Positions 45,817 to 56,138 are shown, counted from the stretch's first letter. The stretch is 64,000 nt of DNA from Bacteroidota bacterium (GCA_009773165.1 WOUZ01000004.1:124001-188000); one strand, 5' to 3'. The notes: generated by a model from the letters alone, not told the origin. Made by a program: numbers and translations.

Positions 45817-46631
45817 TTCTTACAATTGATTATCAATTAATTACATTTTCAATTATTGATATTGCACAAGAGGCTGCAACTTTTATACGTGAGCAAAGTG
45901 GCAAATTTAAACGAAGTGATATCATTGAAAAGGGACTTCATGATATGGTTTCATATGTTGATAAACAATCTGAGGAGATGATTATCAAAGGGTTAAAGAA
46001 TATTTTACCTCAGGCTGGATTCATTGCCGAGGAAAGTGGGAACGCCATTGCTGAGAAGTTTAACTGGATTATTGACCCACTTGATGGCACAACGAATTTT
46101 GTGCATGGTATACCTCTATTTAGTATTAGCATTGCTCTAAAAGAAGAAAATTCAATTGTATCTGCTGTGGTTTTGGAAGTGAATAGCCGGGAATGTTTTT
46201 ACGCATGGAAAGACGGTCCAGCCTATTGTAATGGATTGGAAATCAATGTAAGCACAACTCAAAAGATATCTCAAAGTCTCATCGCAACCGGATTTCCATA
46301 TTCTGATTTTTCGAGGATGATATCCTATATGCAGGTTTTTGATAAGCTCATGAGGGAAAGCAGAGGCATTCGACGCCTGGGTTCGGCTGCTTTGGACCTG
46401 GCTTATGTTGCTTGCGGAAGATTTGAAGTTTTTTACGAATATGGCTTACACCCATGGGATGTTGCAGCCGGAGTTTTAATTGTTGAGCGAGCAGGGGGAA
46501 AATTAAGCGGATTTAATGGCTCTGACGAAGTGATATTTGGAAAAGATATCCTTGCCAGCAATGGAAATGTTCATGAAGAAATGCTGGCGATCACGAAGGA
46601 GTGTTTTGAAAACATGGAGGAAACGGATTAA
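45813..46631 (+). CDS. Inositol monophosphatase family protein
   Basis: 272 residues, Mg2+-dependent sugar-phosphate phosphatase fold. Metal-site motifs are 'GFIAEESGN' (Glu), 'WIIDPLDGTTNFVHGIP' (Asp-Pro-x-Asp-Gly-Thr) and 'LHPWDVAAGVLIVERAGG' (Asp). The substrate may be inositol phosphate, 3'-phosphoadenosine phosphate or another small phosphate; the set of residues fits plain IMPase/SuhB more than CysQ. Translationally coupled to the EamA transporter through an ATGA overlap, suggesting a shared metabolite. Confidence 0.92.
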   Translation: MILTIDYQLITFSIIDIAQEAATFIREQSGKFKRSDIIEKGLHDMVSYVDKQSEEMIIKGLKNILPQAGFIAEESGNAIAEKFNWIIDPLDGTTNFVHGIPLFSISIALKEENSIVSAVVLEVNSRECFYAWKDGPAYCNGLEINVSTTQKISQSLIATGFPYSDFSRMISYMQVFDKLMRESRGIRRLGSAALDLAYVACGRFEVFYEYGLHPWDVAAGVLIVERAGGKLSGFNGSDEVIFGKDILASNGNVHEEMLAITKECFENMEETD

Positions 46632-46661
46632 ATCCAACAATAATACTGAAACTTATATTCC

Positions 46662-47918
46662 TTATCTGCTGTCGTTTCTGCGTTGAGAATTATTACCTCC
46701 TCTTGAAGGTTTCCTGCCATAGGACTTCCCTCCTCTTCCTGGTTTATGGCTACTCTTATTCCTTTCATAGTTTTCCAATGACGGACCCTCGCCTAAATGC
46801 ACTGGAAGCAACAATTTTCTTACCGGAGAGCCGATAAACTCTTCAATTCTTCGAAACTTACCCATTTCTTTTTCGTTGATAAAAGTAAGCGCAACTCCAC
46901 TTTTTTCAGCTCTGGCAGTTCGGCCCACCCGATGCACATAATCCTCAGCATCACCAGGCACGTTGTAGTTGATAACCAGGCTAATATCATCCACATCAAT
47001 GCCTCTGGAAACGATATCAGTCGCAACCAGAATTTGTAAATTTCTGCTTCTGAAACGATTCATAACCTCTGCCCGCTGATCCTGTTCCAAATCGGAATGA
47101 ATAGCACTGACATTGAACTTCTTTCTTTTCAGAATTGATTCAACTTCTTTAACACCAACTTTTGTTGATGCGAAGATTAAAACAAGAGGCAAGTCTTTGC
47201 CATCAATGAGACTTTCAATCAAAGCAATTTTTTGATTGTCATAAACAAGATAAGCAGCTTGCAGTACATTTTCGGCTGGTTTGGAAACGGCAAGGTTGAT
47301 TTGTTTTGGTGCAATTAAAATACGATCAGTAAGTTTACGAATAGAATCCGGCATCGTTGCTGAAAAAAGGAGCGTCTGTTTTTTTACAGGTAAATTACTC
47401 AGTATCTTCATGATATCAGGTAAAAAACCCATATCCAGCATCCGGTCGGCTTCGTCCAAAATCAAATATTTCAAATTTGAGAAATCGACATATCCCAAAT
47501 TAAGATGTGAAATCAACCTTCCCGGGGTTGCAACAATTACCTGAGCTCCTTGCTGAAGTGCCTTTTTTTCCTGATCGAAGCCTGCGCCGGTTCCTCCACC
47601 ATAAACAGCGATGGAACTCGTGTTAGCGAAATAAGAAAAGCCTTGCAATTGCTGGTCAATCTGAATAGCTAACTCACGTGTTGGCGCAATTATCAACGCC
47701 TGAATGGTATCGTCGTGGTCCTGTGTTAACAATTTATGTATTAATGGCAACAAAAAAGCTGCTGTTTTACCAGTACCGGTTTGAGCACAAGCGATTAGAT
47801 CATGTCCTCCTAAAATAATCGGGATAGCTTCCTCCTGTATCGGACTAGGCTTCTCATACCCCATCGCCTCAACACCTTCCATCACTGGTGCGGCCAGATT
47901 AAAGTCTGTAAATATCAA
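46662..47918 (-). CDS. DEAD-box RNA helicase (RhlE-like)
   Basis: 418 residues. Q motif 'GYEKPSPIQEEAIP', Walker A 'AQTGTGKTAAF', 'PTRELAIQI', 'DEADRMLDMGF' (DEAD), 'SATMP', 'TDIVSRGIDVDDISLVINYNVP' and 'HRVGRTARAEKSG' are all present. The tail after residue 375 is rich in Arg, Gly, Lys and Ser ('KPGRGGKSYGRKPSRGG'), the RNA-binding tail typical of RhlE. It unwinds RNA duplexes in ribosome assembly or mRNA turnover. A perfect -7 box (TATCTTTG, minus strand) lies 21 bases upstream. Confidence 0.93.
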   Translation of the reverse strand: MIFTDFNLAAPVMEGVEAMGYEKPSPIQEEAIPIILGGHDLIACAQTGTGKTAAFLLPLIHKLLTQDHDDTIQALIIAPTRELAIQIDQQLQGFSYFANTSSIAVYGGGTGAGFDQEKKALQQGAQVIVATPGRLISHLNLGYVDFSNLKYLILDEADRMLDMGFLPDIMKILSNLPVKKQTLLFSATMPDSIRKLTDRILIAPKQINLAVSKPAENVLQAAYLVYDNQKIALIESLIDGKDLPLVLIFASTKVGVKEVESILKRKKFNVSAIHSDLEQDQRAEVMNRFRSRNLQILVATDIVSRGIDVDDISLVINYNVPGDAEDYVHRVGRTARAEKSGVALTFINEKEMGKFRRIEEFIGSPVRKLLLPVHLGEGPSLENYERNKSSHKPGRGGKSYGRKPSRGGNNSQRRNDSR

Positions 47919-47938
47919 TGATTCAATTTTTTATTCTA

Positions 47939-47946
47939 CAAAGATA
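47939..47946 (-). promoter_or_regulatory. -7 box of the DEAD-box helicase gene
   Basis: TATCTTTG on the minus strand (47946-47939), perfect TAnnTTTG match, about 20 bases before the start codon. Confidence 0.45.
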
Positions 47947-48095
47947 GTTTTATTTCGTTTATAATTTTTTGTCTGGCTGATACGCAACTGAAGAATCAGA
48001 TTATCTGATAAAATATTACAAACTTTATAAATATTATTTAAGCAACTGATTTACAAACTCTTAAATTTCAAATCCAATTTGATGCTATATAAATA

Positions 48096-50891
48096 TTAAA
48101 AACCTGTTTTTTTACCTTTATCAATAGCAGGAACACCAGTTTTCATCCATTCCGGACAAGGGGCACCGTTTAAATAATAGTCAAAAAACTGTTGCATTCG
48201 CTTCGTAAGATCCATTGAATCAGCTCTTCGTGTCAAATTATGAGGGGCGTTATTATAAACAAGCATCCAGACAGGCTTGTCGAGTCTGCGTAAAGCATTA
48301 AAAAATTCGATTCCCTGATACCAGGGCACAGCTCCATCGTTATCATTCGACATGATCAACAAGGGTGTTGCAACACGATCAGCATAAAACAAAGGTGAAT
48401 TCTCGATGTAAGCCTGCTGATTTTCCCATAAACTGGCACCGATTCGGCTCTGTCCTTCTTCATATTGAAATGCTCTTACCATTCCGCTCTCCCAACGAAT
48501 ACCTCCATAAGCACTTGTCATATTGCTGACAGGTGCGCCTGCCATTGCTGCTTTGAATAAATTCGTTCGGGTTACCAGCCAGGCTGTTTGGTATCCGCCC
48601 CAGCTTTGTCCTTGTAAGCCCATACGGGTTGCATCTATTTGCTTAACCCTTTCAAGCATACTTTGTGTTCCACTGATAATGGCATCATAAGCACTTTGTC
48701 CTGGAAGCGGTGAACGATACTTAATATCGGGCGTGAAAACAAAATAACCTCGGCTTGTATAGTCACTTATGTTAATAGTTGATCTTGAAGGCCTTGGACT
48801 GATGTGTCGATATAAGTCTTCGCTATGCGTCTCATAAAAATAAACTATCATTGGATAAGTACTGTCTTTCGAAAAATTAGCTGGGTAATAAAGAAGTCCC
48901 TCCAAAGAATCTCCATTAAAAGAAATCCAGTCAACAAGTTTTACATCACCCCAACAATAGGATTTTTGTTGCGGATTGGCATGGCTTATCTGAGTAGTAT
49001 GGATAAAATCATCTTGCGTTAAATGCAAGTCAGGGAATTGTTGGTATGTTTCTTTACGAAAAATAAAAACATCAGCCTTTTTTGCCTTCGCTAAACCTGA
49101 CATCCGGGCAGGCTCATTCACCCACATTTTAGAATTACCACTTTTTAAATCTAAGACAGCAAAACCTGATGACTTCAATTCATGGTTGAAAGTGCTTAGA
49201 AATAACCGTTCAGGCAAATAAAACTCATCCCTGTCAAGGTTGAGATAACGAAATGAAACATCTTTACCGTCAGGTAATTGTGTCATCTGAACAGCCACTT
49301 TTTTGCCGGTAATATCGAGTTTCCATAAATGATTCCGACTGTAAACAACCGCCTCGTCCTCATTAATCCAACCTGCAAAACCATATGGACCAGCTTCATT
49401 TGGAACGTCATTTTCCAGACTATAGAACACATCCATGGAATTATTTGTAATTTTTGATCGATTTAAATTCTTGATATTCAAACTATACCAGGAGCTGTCA
49501 GCAAGACTGTAGTATAAAAGATAATCAGCAGAAGGCGATAAGTTGAAAAAAGAAGAGAACCTCTCAATCAACAATTTTTTTTGTCCTGTTGTTCTGTCAA
49601 CATTGTAAACATCATTATAGCGAGCTTGTTCCCAACTTGAATATTTTTCATATGGAACAGGATCAATTCCAATAAGATATTTTCGATGTAATTTTGGATC
49701 AAGGCGTATATCAAAAAACTGATTATCAGATAGTCGAACAAAATTTCCCTGATCTGGATAATAAACAGCAGTTTGTGATCTTTTGCGGTCTTTTTCCAAT
49801 TCTTTCAATTGCTGTGGTTGAATTCGGCCATCCATCCAATTCCATATATCCAGACTCACCTTCTCATCAGCTGTAAGGGTATCTTTTGAGCGATACTCAG
49901 GTTTGGGTGCAAGACCAAAATAAAGTGCTGTACCATCCTCAGCAAACTGAGGTTTGAAATTTTCACTTACAGATAAACTTGCTGGAAAAAATGAAGAAAC
50001 AGTATCTAAAATAATAGTTGCATTATCATCTTTACGATTCATAAATGCCATCTGATATACTTTCCGACTACTCGTATCTGAGGTAAAAAGAAATGCAAGT
50101 TGTTGACCCTGTGAATCAAATACCGGCTGTAAAGCTTGTCCCGCAGCAGAAAAAACAACTGTATGATTCATTGGTTCATTATTATAACGCATTACATAAG
50201 TTGAATCAATAGAATCACCCTTTTGCTCTATCCACAAAAGGCCATTATTGTAATCAGAAAGCGCAAATGATGCCACCTTTTCAAATGAAGATACCTGAAG
50301 TTTATCAAGGTCAACTACCTTAAAATGAGCTGTTGTCGATTTCTTTTTTGCAGGTTTTTTCTTATCCACTTTCTTGCTTTTTGTAGTATCAGTTACTGCT
50401 GTATCCTTTGGGGGCTGATAGTTTTCTTCATGTAGAATGGCTAAAAGTGTTCCTTCTTTACCAGCTGATTTATACTCTTTTACATCAGCAAATTTTAAAG
50501 TTGTGTCCTTATTAAAGAACCTCACTCCTAACGAATCCTTCATTAATTTTTCCTTTTTAATTCCGGCCAGCTGTTGCTTCCGAAGGCTATCATAATGAGG
50601 TTTTATTTTATAAATCAAACCTTTTCCATCCGGGAAAAAGTCAGCATCATATCCTCTTGAAATGGTATCATAACGTTTGCTCTCTGTAGAAAAAAGCATG
50701 AGTTTGCCGTCACCAACCTGGGGATTCCAGATCCAGCAAACATACTTTCCATCATCAGAAATTTTTATACCGGAAACATCCTTCCAATCATCATATACGT
50801 TATAATTCAATGGTTTACATTCCTGTGATTGCAACATTTGGTTTGTCATCATTAAAACAAAAACCAATAAAAACCAATTTCTATACCTCAT
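48096..50891 (-). CDS. S9-family prolyl oligopeptidase-like peptidase
   Basis: Large secreted serine peptidase, 931 residues, with a signal peptide ending near 'QMLQSQ'. Residues about 30-640 form a beta-propeller-like region interrupted by a Lys-rich insert near 165-185 ('KSKKVDKKKPAKKKS'). The C-terminal alpha/beta-hydrolase carries the triad Ser763 ('GQSWGGYQT'), Asp852 ('NDNDGAVPW') and His884 ('APHNLTRR'). There is no T9SS tail, so it is likely periplasmic. It may release dipeptides or act as an acylaminoacyl-type peptidase. The size is above the 700 or so of classical prolyl oligopeptidase but usual for Bacteroidota versions. Confidence 0.9.
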   Translation of the reverse strand: MRYRNWFLLVFVLMMTNQMLQSQECKPLNYNVYDDWKDVSGIKISDDGKYVCWIWNPQVGDGKLMLFSTESKRYDTISRGYDADFFPDGKGLIYKIKPHYDSLRKQQLAGIKKEKLMKDSLGVRFFNKDTTLKFADVKEYKSAGKEGTLLAILHEENYQPPKDTAVTDTTKSKKVDKKKPAKKKSTTAHFKVVDLDKLQVSSFEKVASFALSDYNNGLLWIEQKGDSIDSTYVMRYNNEPMNHTVVFSAAGQALQPVFDSQGQQLAFLFTSDTSSRKVYQMAFMNRKDDNATIILDTVSSFFPASLSVSENFKPQFAEDGTALYFGLAPKPEYRSKDTLTADEKVSLDIWNWMDGRIQPQQLKELEKDRKRSQTAVYYPDQGNFVRLSDNQFFDIRLDPKLHRKYLIGIDPVPYEKYSSWEQARYNDVYNVDRTTGQKKLLIERFSSFFNLSPSADYLLYYSLADSSWYSLNIKNLNRSKITNNSMDVFYSLENDVPNEAGPYGFAGWINEDEAVVYSRNHLWKLDITGKKVAVQMTQLPDGKDVSFRYLNLDRDEFYLPERLFLSTFNHELKSSGFAVLDLKSGNSKMWVNEPARMSGLAKAKKADVFIFRKETYQQFPDLHLTQDDFIHTTQISHANPQQKSYCWGDVKLVDWISFNGDSLEGLLYYPANFSKDSTYPMIVYFYETHSEDLYRHISPRPSRSTINISDYTSRGYFVFTPDIKYRSPLPGQSAYDAIISGTQSMLERVKQIDATRMGLQGQSWGGYQTAWLVTRTNLFKAAMAGAPVSNMTSAYGGIRWESGMVRAFQYEEGQSRIGASLWENQQAYIENSPLFYADRVATPLLIMSNDNDGAVPWYQGIEFFNALRRLDKPVWMLVYNNAPHNLTRRADSMDLTKRMQQFFDYYLNGAPCPEWMKTGVPAIDKGKKTGF

Positions 50892-51214
50892 TTTTATGCT
50901 TTTAAAAGACCAAATTAGAATGTCAAATTTAAGTTTTATATCCTTTTCTCGAATTAACTATTTTCAAAAACATTACGTAAAAATGGAACATTACTATTGA
51001 TTTCCTGATGTAAATTGAAGTTTAATGCAACATATCTAGTTTTCTATCCTATCACTTAAACCATAATGACAGTTGAATTGAACGTATATTTGAATAAACA
51101 AAGTTTAACAGTCCTTTTTTCAGTAAAATCAAAAGTTCGCTTTGATTAATAATCATTTATCTCTACTTTTGTCATGCAATCCTATTGAAGGCAAAAAATA
51201 GCAATTATCTCATT
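50892..51214. other. Intergenic region, 323 bases, before the glycogen locus
   Basis: AT-rich spacer between divergent genes. It contains a minus-strand -7 candidate TAAATTTG (50931-50924) for the S9 peptidase and the consensus promoter at 51141 for the glycogen genes. I see no gene, tRNA or clear hairpin. Confidence 0.4.
51141..51171 (+). promoter_or_regulatory. Consensus promoter of the glycogen locus
   Basis: TTTG (51141-51144), 19 bases, TACTTTTG (51164-51171): exact match to both Bacteroidota promoter elements with ideal spacing. The start codon used is 51215, so the leader is about 37 bases. Confidence 0.7.
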
Positions 51215-53158
51215 ATGAGTTACATATCATTTACCAAAATTCAGCTTATTAATCTGGAGTTTGCACTTTCTCACGAATTGGTACGATCCAATCGTTCAGG
51301 TGCGTATTCGAGTACAACAATTGCAAGTTGTAATACCCGAAAATACCATGGATTATTGGTTGTTCCTCAGCCATGGCTCGATCACAATAACCATGTTTTA
51401 TTATCCTCGTTGGATGAAACTATTATTCAACATGAAGAGGAGTTTAATTTTGGTGTTCGGATGTATCCTAACGGAACCTATAACCCAAAGGGGCACAAAT
51501 ACTTACGTGAGTTTACTTCTGAACCTATACCGAAAATAACTTACAGGGTTGGAGGAGTGGTACTAAGCAAAGAATTGCTTTTTGCCGAAAGTGAATCCCG
51601 GGTTCTTATTCGCTACACACTAGAAGATGCGCATTCAAAAACGACACTTCGTTTAAAACCTTTTCTGGCATTTCGAAATGTTCATCAGTTGACACGTGCT
51701 AATATCGGAGCCAATACGAAATACGAGCCTATTTCCAATGGCGTTTCATGGCAGATGTATCACGGCTATTCAAGGCTGTATTTCCAAACTTCAGCTAAAA
51801 ATGAATATACTCATATTCCTGATTGGTATTTCAATGTTGAATACCTGCGTGAAAAGGAAGCAGGTCTTCCTTATCAGGAAGATCTCTTTGCTCCAGGCTT
51901 TTTCGATATAGAGATTAAAAAAGGTGAAAGTATTATCGTCGCAGCTGGTATTGATGAAGTTAAGGCTGATACACTAAAACGTGCATTTGCAGCAGAGCTT
52001 AAAAAACGTACACCCCGAAACAACTATAAAAACTGCCTGATTAACGCAGCCGAGCAATTTTTAGTGAAATCCAAACACAAAACTGAATTGATGGCTGGAT
52101 TTCCATGGTTTGGCACATGGGGACGCGACACTTTTATTGCTTTACCAGGTGTTACATTGAGTCGTGGGGATGAGACTAATTTCAAAAATGTGCTCGATAC
52201 AATGATTAGCACTATGAAAGGGCCTTTATTTCCAAATATTGGCAGAGACAATAAACCCGACTACGCTGCTGTTGATGCTCCATTGTGGTTTTTCTGGTGT
52301 CTACAGGAATACGCTGCTTTTAAAAATGACAACACCGAAATTTGGAAGAAGTACAAAAAAACAATGGTAACTATTTTAGAAGGTTACCGCAATGGTACTG
52401 ATTATAATATATATATGAATGAAGATGGTCTTATCTCTGCCGGAGGTCAAGGTATGGCACTCACCTGGATGGATGTCTTCAACAACAGCAAACCTGTTAC
52501 ACCTCGTTCTGGCTACGCTGTAGAAGTGAATGCACTATGGTATAATGCTGTTTGTTTTGCACTCGAAATGGCCAAAAATTGTGATGATGCTGCATTCATT
52601 CGTGATTGGGAGTGGTTACCTGAAAGATTTAGGTCTTCTTTTTCTGCCATGTTTACACAGCCAGGAAAACCCTACCTTGCCGATTATGTTTATGAAAATA
52701 CAACAGATTGGACCATAAGACCCAATATGCTCCTAGCCGTTTCATTGCCTTACTCTCCTGTAAATGAGGAGGTTCAAAACTCGGTATTAAAAAAAATAAA
52801 ATCTGACTTACTGACTGAAAGAGGATTAAGGTCGCTTACTCCCACCCATGTAAATTACAAGGGAGTTTATGCCGGAAATGAGCATGAACGCCATATGGCT
52901 TATCATCAGGGAACAGTTTTCCCCTGGTTACTATCGCATTTCAGCAGAGCGTGGGTCCGTTTAAATGGGAAATCAGGCTTGTCATTGGTAGAAGACTTGT
53001 ATGCCAATTTCGAACCAACTTTATTTGATGCCGGCTTGGGGACCGTCTCTGAAATTTATGATGGCGACCCTCCTCATGAACCGCGGGGGGCCATATCACA
53101 AGCCTGGAGCGTGGCAGCACTGATTCAAATGAAGGAATTAATTGACAAAACAAAATAG
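51215..53158 (+). CDS. Glycogen debranching enzyme (amylo-alpha-1,6-glucosidase, GDE family)
   Basis: 647 residues, cytoplasmic. The N-terminal GDE_N beta-sandwich shows 'LVRSNRSGAYSSTTIASCNTRKYHGLLVVP' and the C-terminal alpha/alpha-barrel carries 'GFPWFGTWGRDTFIALPG' (Gly303-Arg304-Asp305), 'DAPLWFFWCLQEY' and 'AYHQGTVFPWLLSHF'. It removes alpha-1,6 branch stubs so that phosphorylase can continue down the chain. The ATG at 51215 was chosen; an earlier TTG at 51185 lies too close to the predicted transcript start. It is the first gene of the locus, 28 bases before the GT4 gene. Confidence 0.93.
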   Translation: MSYISFTKIQLINLEFALSHELVRSNRSGAYSSTTIASCNTRKYHGLLVVPQPWLDHNNHVLLSSLDETIIQHEEEFNFGVRMYPNGTYNPKGHKYLREFTSEPIPKITYRVGGVVLSKELLFAESESRVLIRYTLEDAHSKTTLRLKPFLAFRNVHQLTRANIGANTKYEPISNGVSWQMYHGYSRLYFQTSAKNEYTHIPDWYFNVEYLREKEAGLPYQEDLFAPGFFDIEIKKGESIIVAAGIDEVKADTLKRAFAAELKKRTPRNNYKNCLINAAEQFLVKSKHKTELMAGFPWFGTWGRDTFIALPGVTLSRGDETNFKNVLDTMISTMKGPLFPNIGRDNKPDYAAVDAPLWFFWCLQEYAAFKNDNTEIWKKYKKTMVTILEGYRNGTDYNIYMNEDGLISAGGQGMALTWMDVFNNSKPVTPRSGYAVEVNALWYNAVCFALEMAKNCDDAAFIRDWEWLPERFRSSFSAMFTQPGKPYLADYVYENTTDWTIRPNMLLAVSLPYSPVNEEVQNSVLKKIKSDLLTERGLRSLTPTHVNYKGVYAGNEHERHMAYHQGTVFPWLLSHFSRAWVRLNGKSGLSLVEDLYANFEPTLFDAGLGTVSEIYDGDPPHEPRGAISQAWSVAALIQMKELIDKTK

Positions 53159-53186
53159 CTAACATCAACGCATAAAAACTCGGAAA

Positions 53187-54470
53187 ATGAAGGTATTAAT
53201 GTTTGGATGGGAGTTCCCTCCACATATCACCGGAGGTCTTGGAACAGCCTGTTTCGGAATGACAAAAGGCTTGGTTAAACATGATGTTGAAATCATTTTT
53301 GTTGTTCCAAAAGCTTATGGAGACGAAAGTGAAGAAGCTGTTCGTATTGTCAACGCCAGTGATGTGTCGGTGGATATCGATAAAGAAGAAAGCAAAACCT
53401 ACTGGGAACGTGTTCAATACATGGAAATTGGCTCAAACATTATTCCATATGTCGGGCCCGAATTGTTTGAAACGCTTCAAGTAGAAGCTCATAGTGTTAC
53501 TGAAACCTTCAAGAGCCCTGTATTTAGTCAGAAATATGAATTCTCCGGCAAATACGGTACTAACCTTATGGAAGAAGTTGCCCGTTATGCACTTGTAGGT
53601 TCTGCTATTGCAACCAAAGTTGATTTCGATATAATTCATGCTCACGACTGGCTCACCTATTCTGCCGGTGTGGCTGCAAAAGAAACAACCGGAAAACCAC
53701 TTGTTGTCCACATGCATGCCACAGAATTCGACCGCTCTGGTGAAAACATCAACACAGATGTATATGCCATTGAAAGAAGAGGGATGGAAATGGCAGATAA
53801 AGTCATCACTGTGAGCAACTTAACACGCAAGATTGTGATTGAAAAATACGGTATCGACCCAAGAAAGGTTGTTACGGTACACAATGCTGTGGAACCTGTT
53901 GATAAATCAGAAATGAACCTTCCTGAGAAACAGGTAAAGGAAAAAGTTGTTACGTTCCTTGGAAGAATCACCTTTCAGAAAGGTCCTGAATATTTTGTTG
54001 AGGCTGCACGAAAGATCCTTCAAAAAGATGATAATGTGCGCTTTGTCATGGCAGGTACAGGTGACTTACTGAATAAAATGGTGCAACGTGTGGCTCAATT
54101 AAGAATTGGTCATAAATTTCACTTCACCGGTTTTTTGAAAGGTGATGATGTGGATAAAATGTTTGCTATGTCAGATGTATTTGTGATGCCATCAATTTCT
54201 GAACCTTTCGGAATTGTGCCTTTGGAAGCAATGCGCTCTAATGTACCCGTAGTTATTTCAAAGCAATCGGGTGTTGCCGAAGTTCTTAAGCATGCTTTGA
54301 AAGTTGACTTCTGGGATGTTGATGGACTAGCTGATGCAATTTATGGACTTTGCCATTATGATGCTTTGTCAAAAACATTTATAAATCATGGCAAAGAGGA
54401 AGTTGACAACCTCAAATGGGAACATGCGGCCAAACTCATCAAAAAAGTGTATGAATCTGCACTTCAATAA
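53187..54470 (+). CDS. GT4-family glycosyltransferase, glycogen synthase-like
   Basis: 427 residues with a GT-B fold. The N-terminal 'MLMFGWEFPPHITGGLGTACFG'-like segment (actual start MKVLMFGWEFPP) contains the Gly-rich acceptor loop of glycogen/starch synthases; 'IIHAHDWLTYSAGVAAK' follows. The C-terminal nucleotide-sugar domain has 'VTFLGRITFQKGPEYF' and E339-x7-E347 in 'SEPFGIVPLEAM'. Its neighbours make glucan synthesis or elongation from a nucleotide glucose the likely role. It is much shorter than the GT3 domain encoded downstream and unrelated in detail, so the locus has two distinct synthase-type enzymes. No glgC or glgB lies nearby. Confidence 0.88.
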   Translation: MKVLMFGWEFPPHITGGLGTACFGMTKGLVKHDVEIIFVVPKAYGDESEEAVRIVNASDVSVDIDKEESKTYWERVQYMEIGSNIIPYVGPELFETLQVEAHSVTETFKSPVFSQKYEFSGKYGTNLMEEVARYALVGSAIATKVDFDIIHAHDWLTYSAGVAAKETTGKPLVVHMHATEFDRSGENINTDVYAIERRGMEMADKVITVSNLTRKIVIEKYGIDPRKVVTVHNAVEPVDKSEMNLPEKQVKEKVVTFLGRITFQKGPEYFVEAARKILQKDDNVRFVMAGTGDLLNKMVQRVAQLRIGHKFHFTGFLKGDDVDKMFAMSDVFVMPSISEPFGIVPLEAMRSNVPVVISKQSGVAEVLKHALKVDFWDVDGLADAIYGLCHYDALSKTFINHGKEEVDNLKWEHAAKLIKKVYESALQ

Positions 54471-54526
54471 CTAATTTACATAAAACGAAATAAATAAAAC
54501 ATCAGGACATATAATATACAGAGAAT

Positions 54527-56110
54527 ATGAAATCTATCTGCTTTTACTTCCAGGTACATCAGCCTTTCCGCCTTAGAACCTATCGCTTCTTCGACATAGG
54601 AAAGAATCATTTTTATTACGATGAGTATTTCAATCGTATGATAATGAGACGTATAGCTGAGAAATGCTATCTTCCAATGAATGCAATCCTGATGGAACAA
54701 ATTAAAGAGTTCGGGGCTCAGTTCAAAGTAAGTTTCTCCATCTCAGGTATAGCAATCGAGCAAATGGAGCTTTACGCACCTGAAGTGTTGGAAAGCTTTA
54801 AAAAATTAGTTGCAACAGGAAATGTGGAAATTTTAGCCGAAACCTATGCACACTCCCTTAGTTCGCTCAAAAATGCAGACGAATTTCGCCTTCAGGTTGA
54901 GGCACACACCAGCAAGATAGAAGAGGTTTTTGGCATCAAGCCAGTAAGTTTTCGTAACACCGAATTAATTTATTCTGATAAAATCGGAGCTCAGGTTGCT
55001 GATATGGGCTTTAAAGTAATGCTTACTGAAGGTGCTAAGCATGTTCTTGGATGGAAAAGTCCGAATTTTATGTATGCCAATGCTATAAACCCTAAACTAA
55101 AAGTCCTTACACGCAATTTCAGGCTTAGTGATGATATTTCATTCCGCTTTGGTCAACAAACCTGGGCTGAGTGGCCATTAACAGCCGATAAATTTGCCGG
55201 TTGGTTGAATGATGTTAGTCCAAAAGAAGAAGTAGTTAACATATTTCTTGATTACGAAACCTTTGGTGAACATCAATGGGCAGCTACCGGAATTTTTGAA
55301 TTTATGAAGACCCTGCCTTCAGCCATTTTAACTAAAACAAAATTCAAATTTTCCACCCCTTCAATGTTGGCAAATGAATTGCAACCGGTTTCGGCAATTC
55401 ATGTTCCCTACCCTATCTCCTGGGCTGACGAAGAACGTGATATCACAGCCTGGTTAGGCAATCATCTTCAGGATGAATCGTTTGAAAAATTATATGAACT
55501 AGCCTCAAAGGCTGCAACAAGTGACGATGAAAGCATTCGCCGTGACTGGAATTATCTCCAATCTTCCGATCACTTTTATTATATGTGCACCAAATGGTTC
55601 TCAGATGGCGATGTTCATAAGTATTTCACCCATTACCCATCTCCTTATGAAGCATACATTAATTATATGAACGTACTTGCTGATTTTGCTATTCGTGTGA
55701 ATCAATCAAGTGTTGGGACAAAAGAAATCGTTGATGAAATACTCGCTTCCGGAGCTAAAATTGGCACAGAAATAGGGAAAGCTGTTCAGAACGAATTGCG
55801 TAAAACAGCAGACAGCCTCCAAAAAAGATTTAAAAAAGAGGAGGATAAAATTAAACCCAGATTAGAATCATTAATTGAACTTTCTGATAAAAAAATCAAA
55901 GAAGTTATCAAAGATCTTGAAGCAGAAGATTTGGTAATAGCTCTCAATGATGCTCAGGATGAATTGGTTAACAAAGTTCTTCCCAACCTTTCGAAAGCTA
56001 CCCGAAAAAAATATGATGAAACAAAAACCGCTGCCGGTAAAATCAGTAAAGCACAGGCTAAAAAAGTCCGTGCGATTATTGAAGAGAAATTGCAGCAGAT
56101 TATTAAGTAA
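54527..56110 (+). CDS. GH57 family alpha-glucan enzyme with C-terminal coiled coil
   Basis: 527 residues, no signal peptide, so it acts on internal glucan. GH57 motifs appear in order: 'FQVHQPFRL' (His11), 'GNVEILAETYAHSLS', 'FRNTELIY' with probable nucleophile Glu146, and 'FLDYETFGEHQW' with probable acid Asp242. The catalytic part ends near residue 400. The last 125 residues are Lys/Glu-rich and helical ('LRKTADSLQKRFKKEEDKIK', 'AGKISKAQAKKVRAIIEEK'), probably a coiled coil not found in standard GH57 amylases. It could be an alpha-amylase, a 4-alpha-glucanotransferase or a branching enzyme; with no GlgB in sight the last is worth considering. Confidence 0.88.
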   Translation: MKSICFYFQVHQPFRLRTYRFFDIGKNHFYYDEYFNRMIMRRIAEKCYLPMNAILMEQIKEFGAQFKVSFSISGIAIEQMELYAPEVLESFKKLVATGNVEILAETYAHSLSSLKNADEFRLQVEAHTSKIEEVFGIKPVSFRNTELIYSDKIGAQVADMGFKVMLTEGAKHVLGWKSPNFMYANAINPKLKVLTRNFRLSDDISFRFGQQTWAEWPLTADKFAGWLNDVSPKEEVVNIFLDYETFGEHQWAATGIFEFMKTLPSAILTKTKFKFSTPSMLANELQPVSAIHVPYPISWADEERDITAWLGNHLQDESFEKLYELASKAATSDDESIRRDWNYLQSSDHFYYMCTKWFSDGDVHKYFTHYPSPYEAYINYMNVLADFAIRVNQSSVGTKEIVDEILASGAKIGTEIGKAVQNELRKTADSLQKRFKKEEDKIKPRLESLIELSDKKIKEVIKDLEAEDLVIALNDAQDELVNKVLPNLSKATRKKYDETKTAAGKISKAQAKKVRAIIEEKLQQIIK

Positions 56111-56138
56111 TTGACAATCTTTTATTTAACCAATATAT

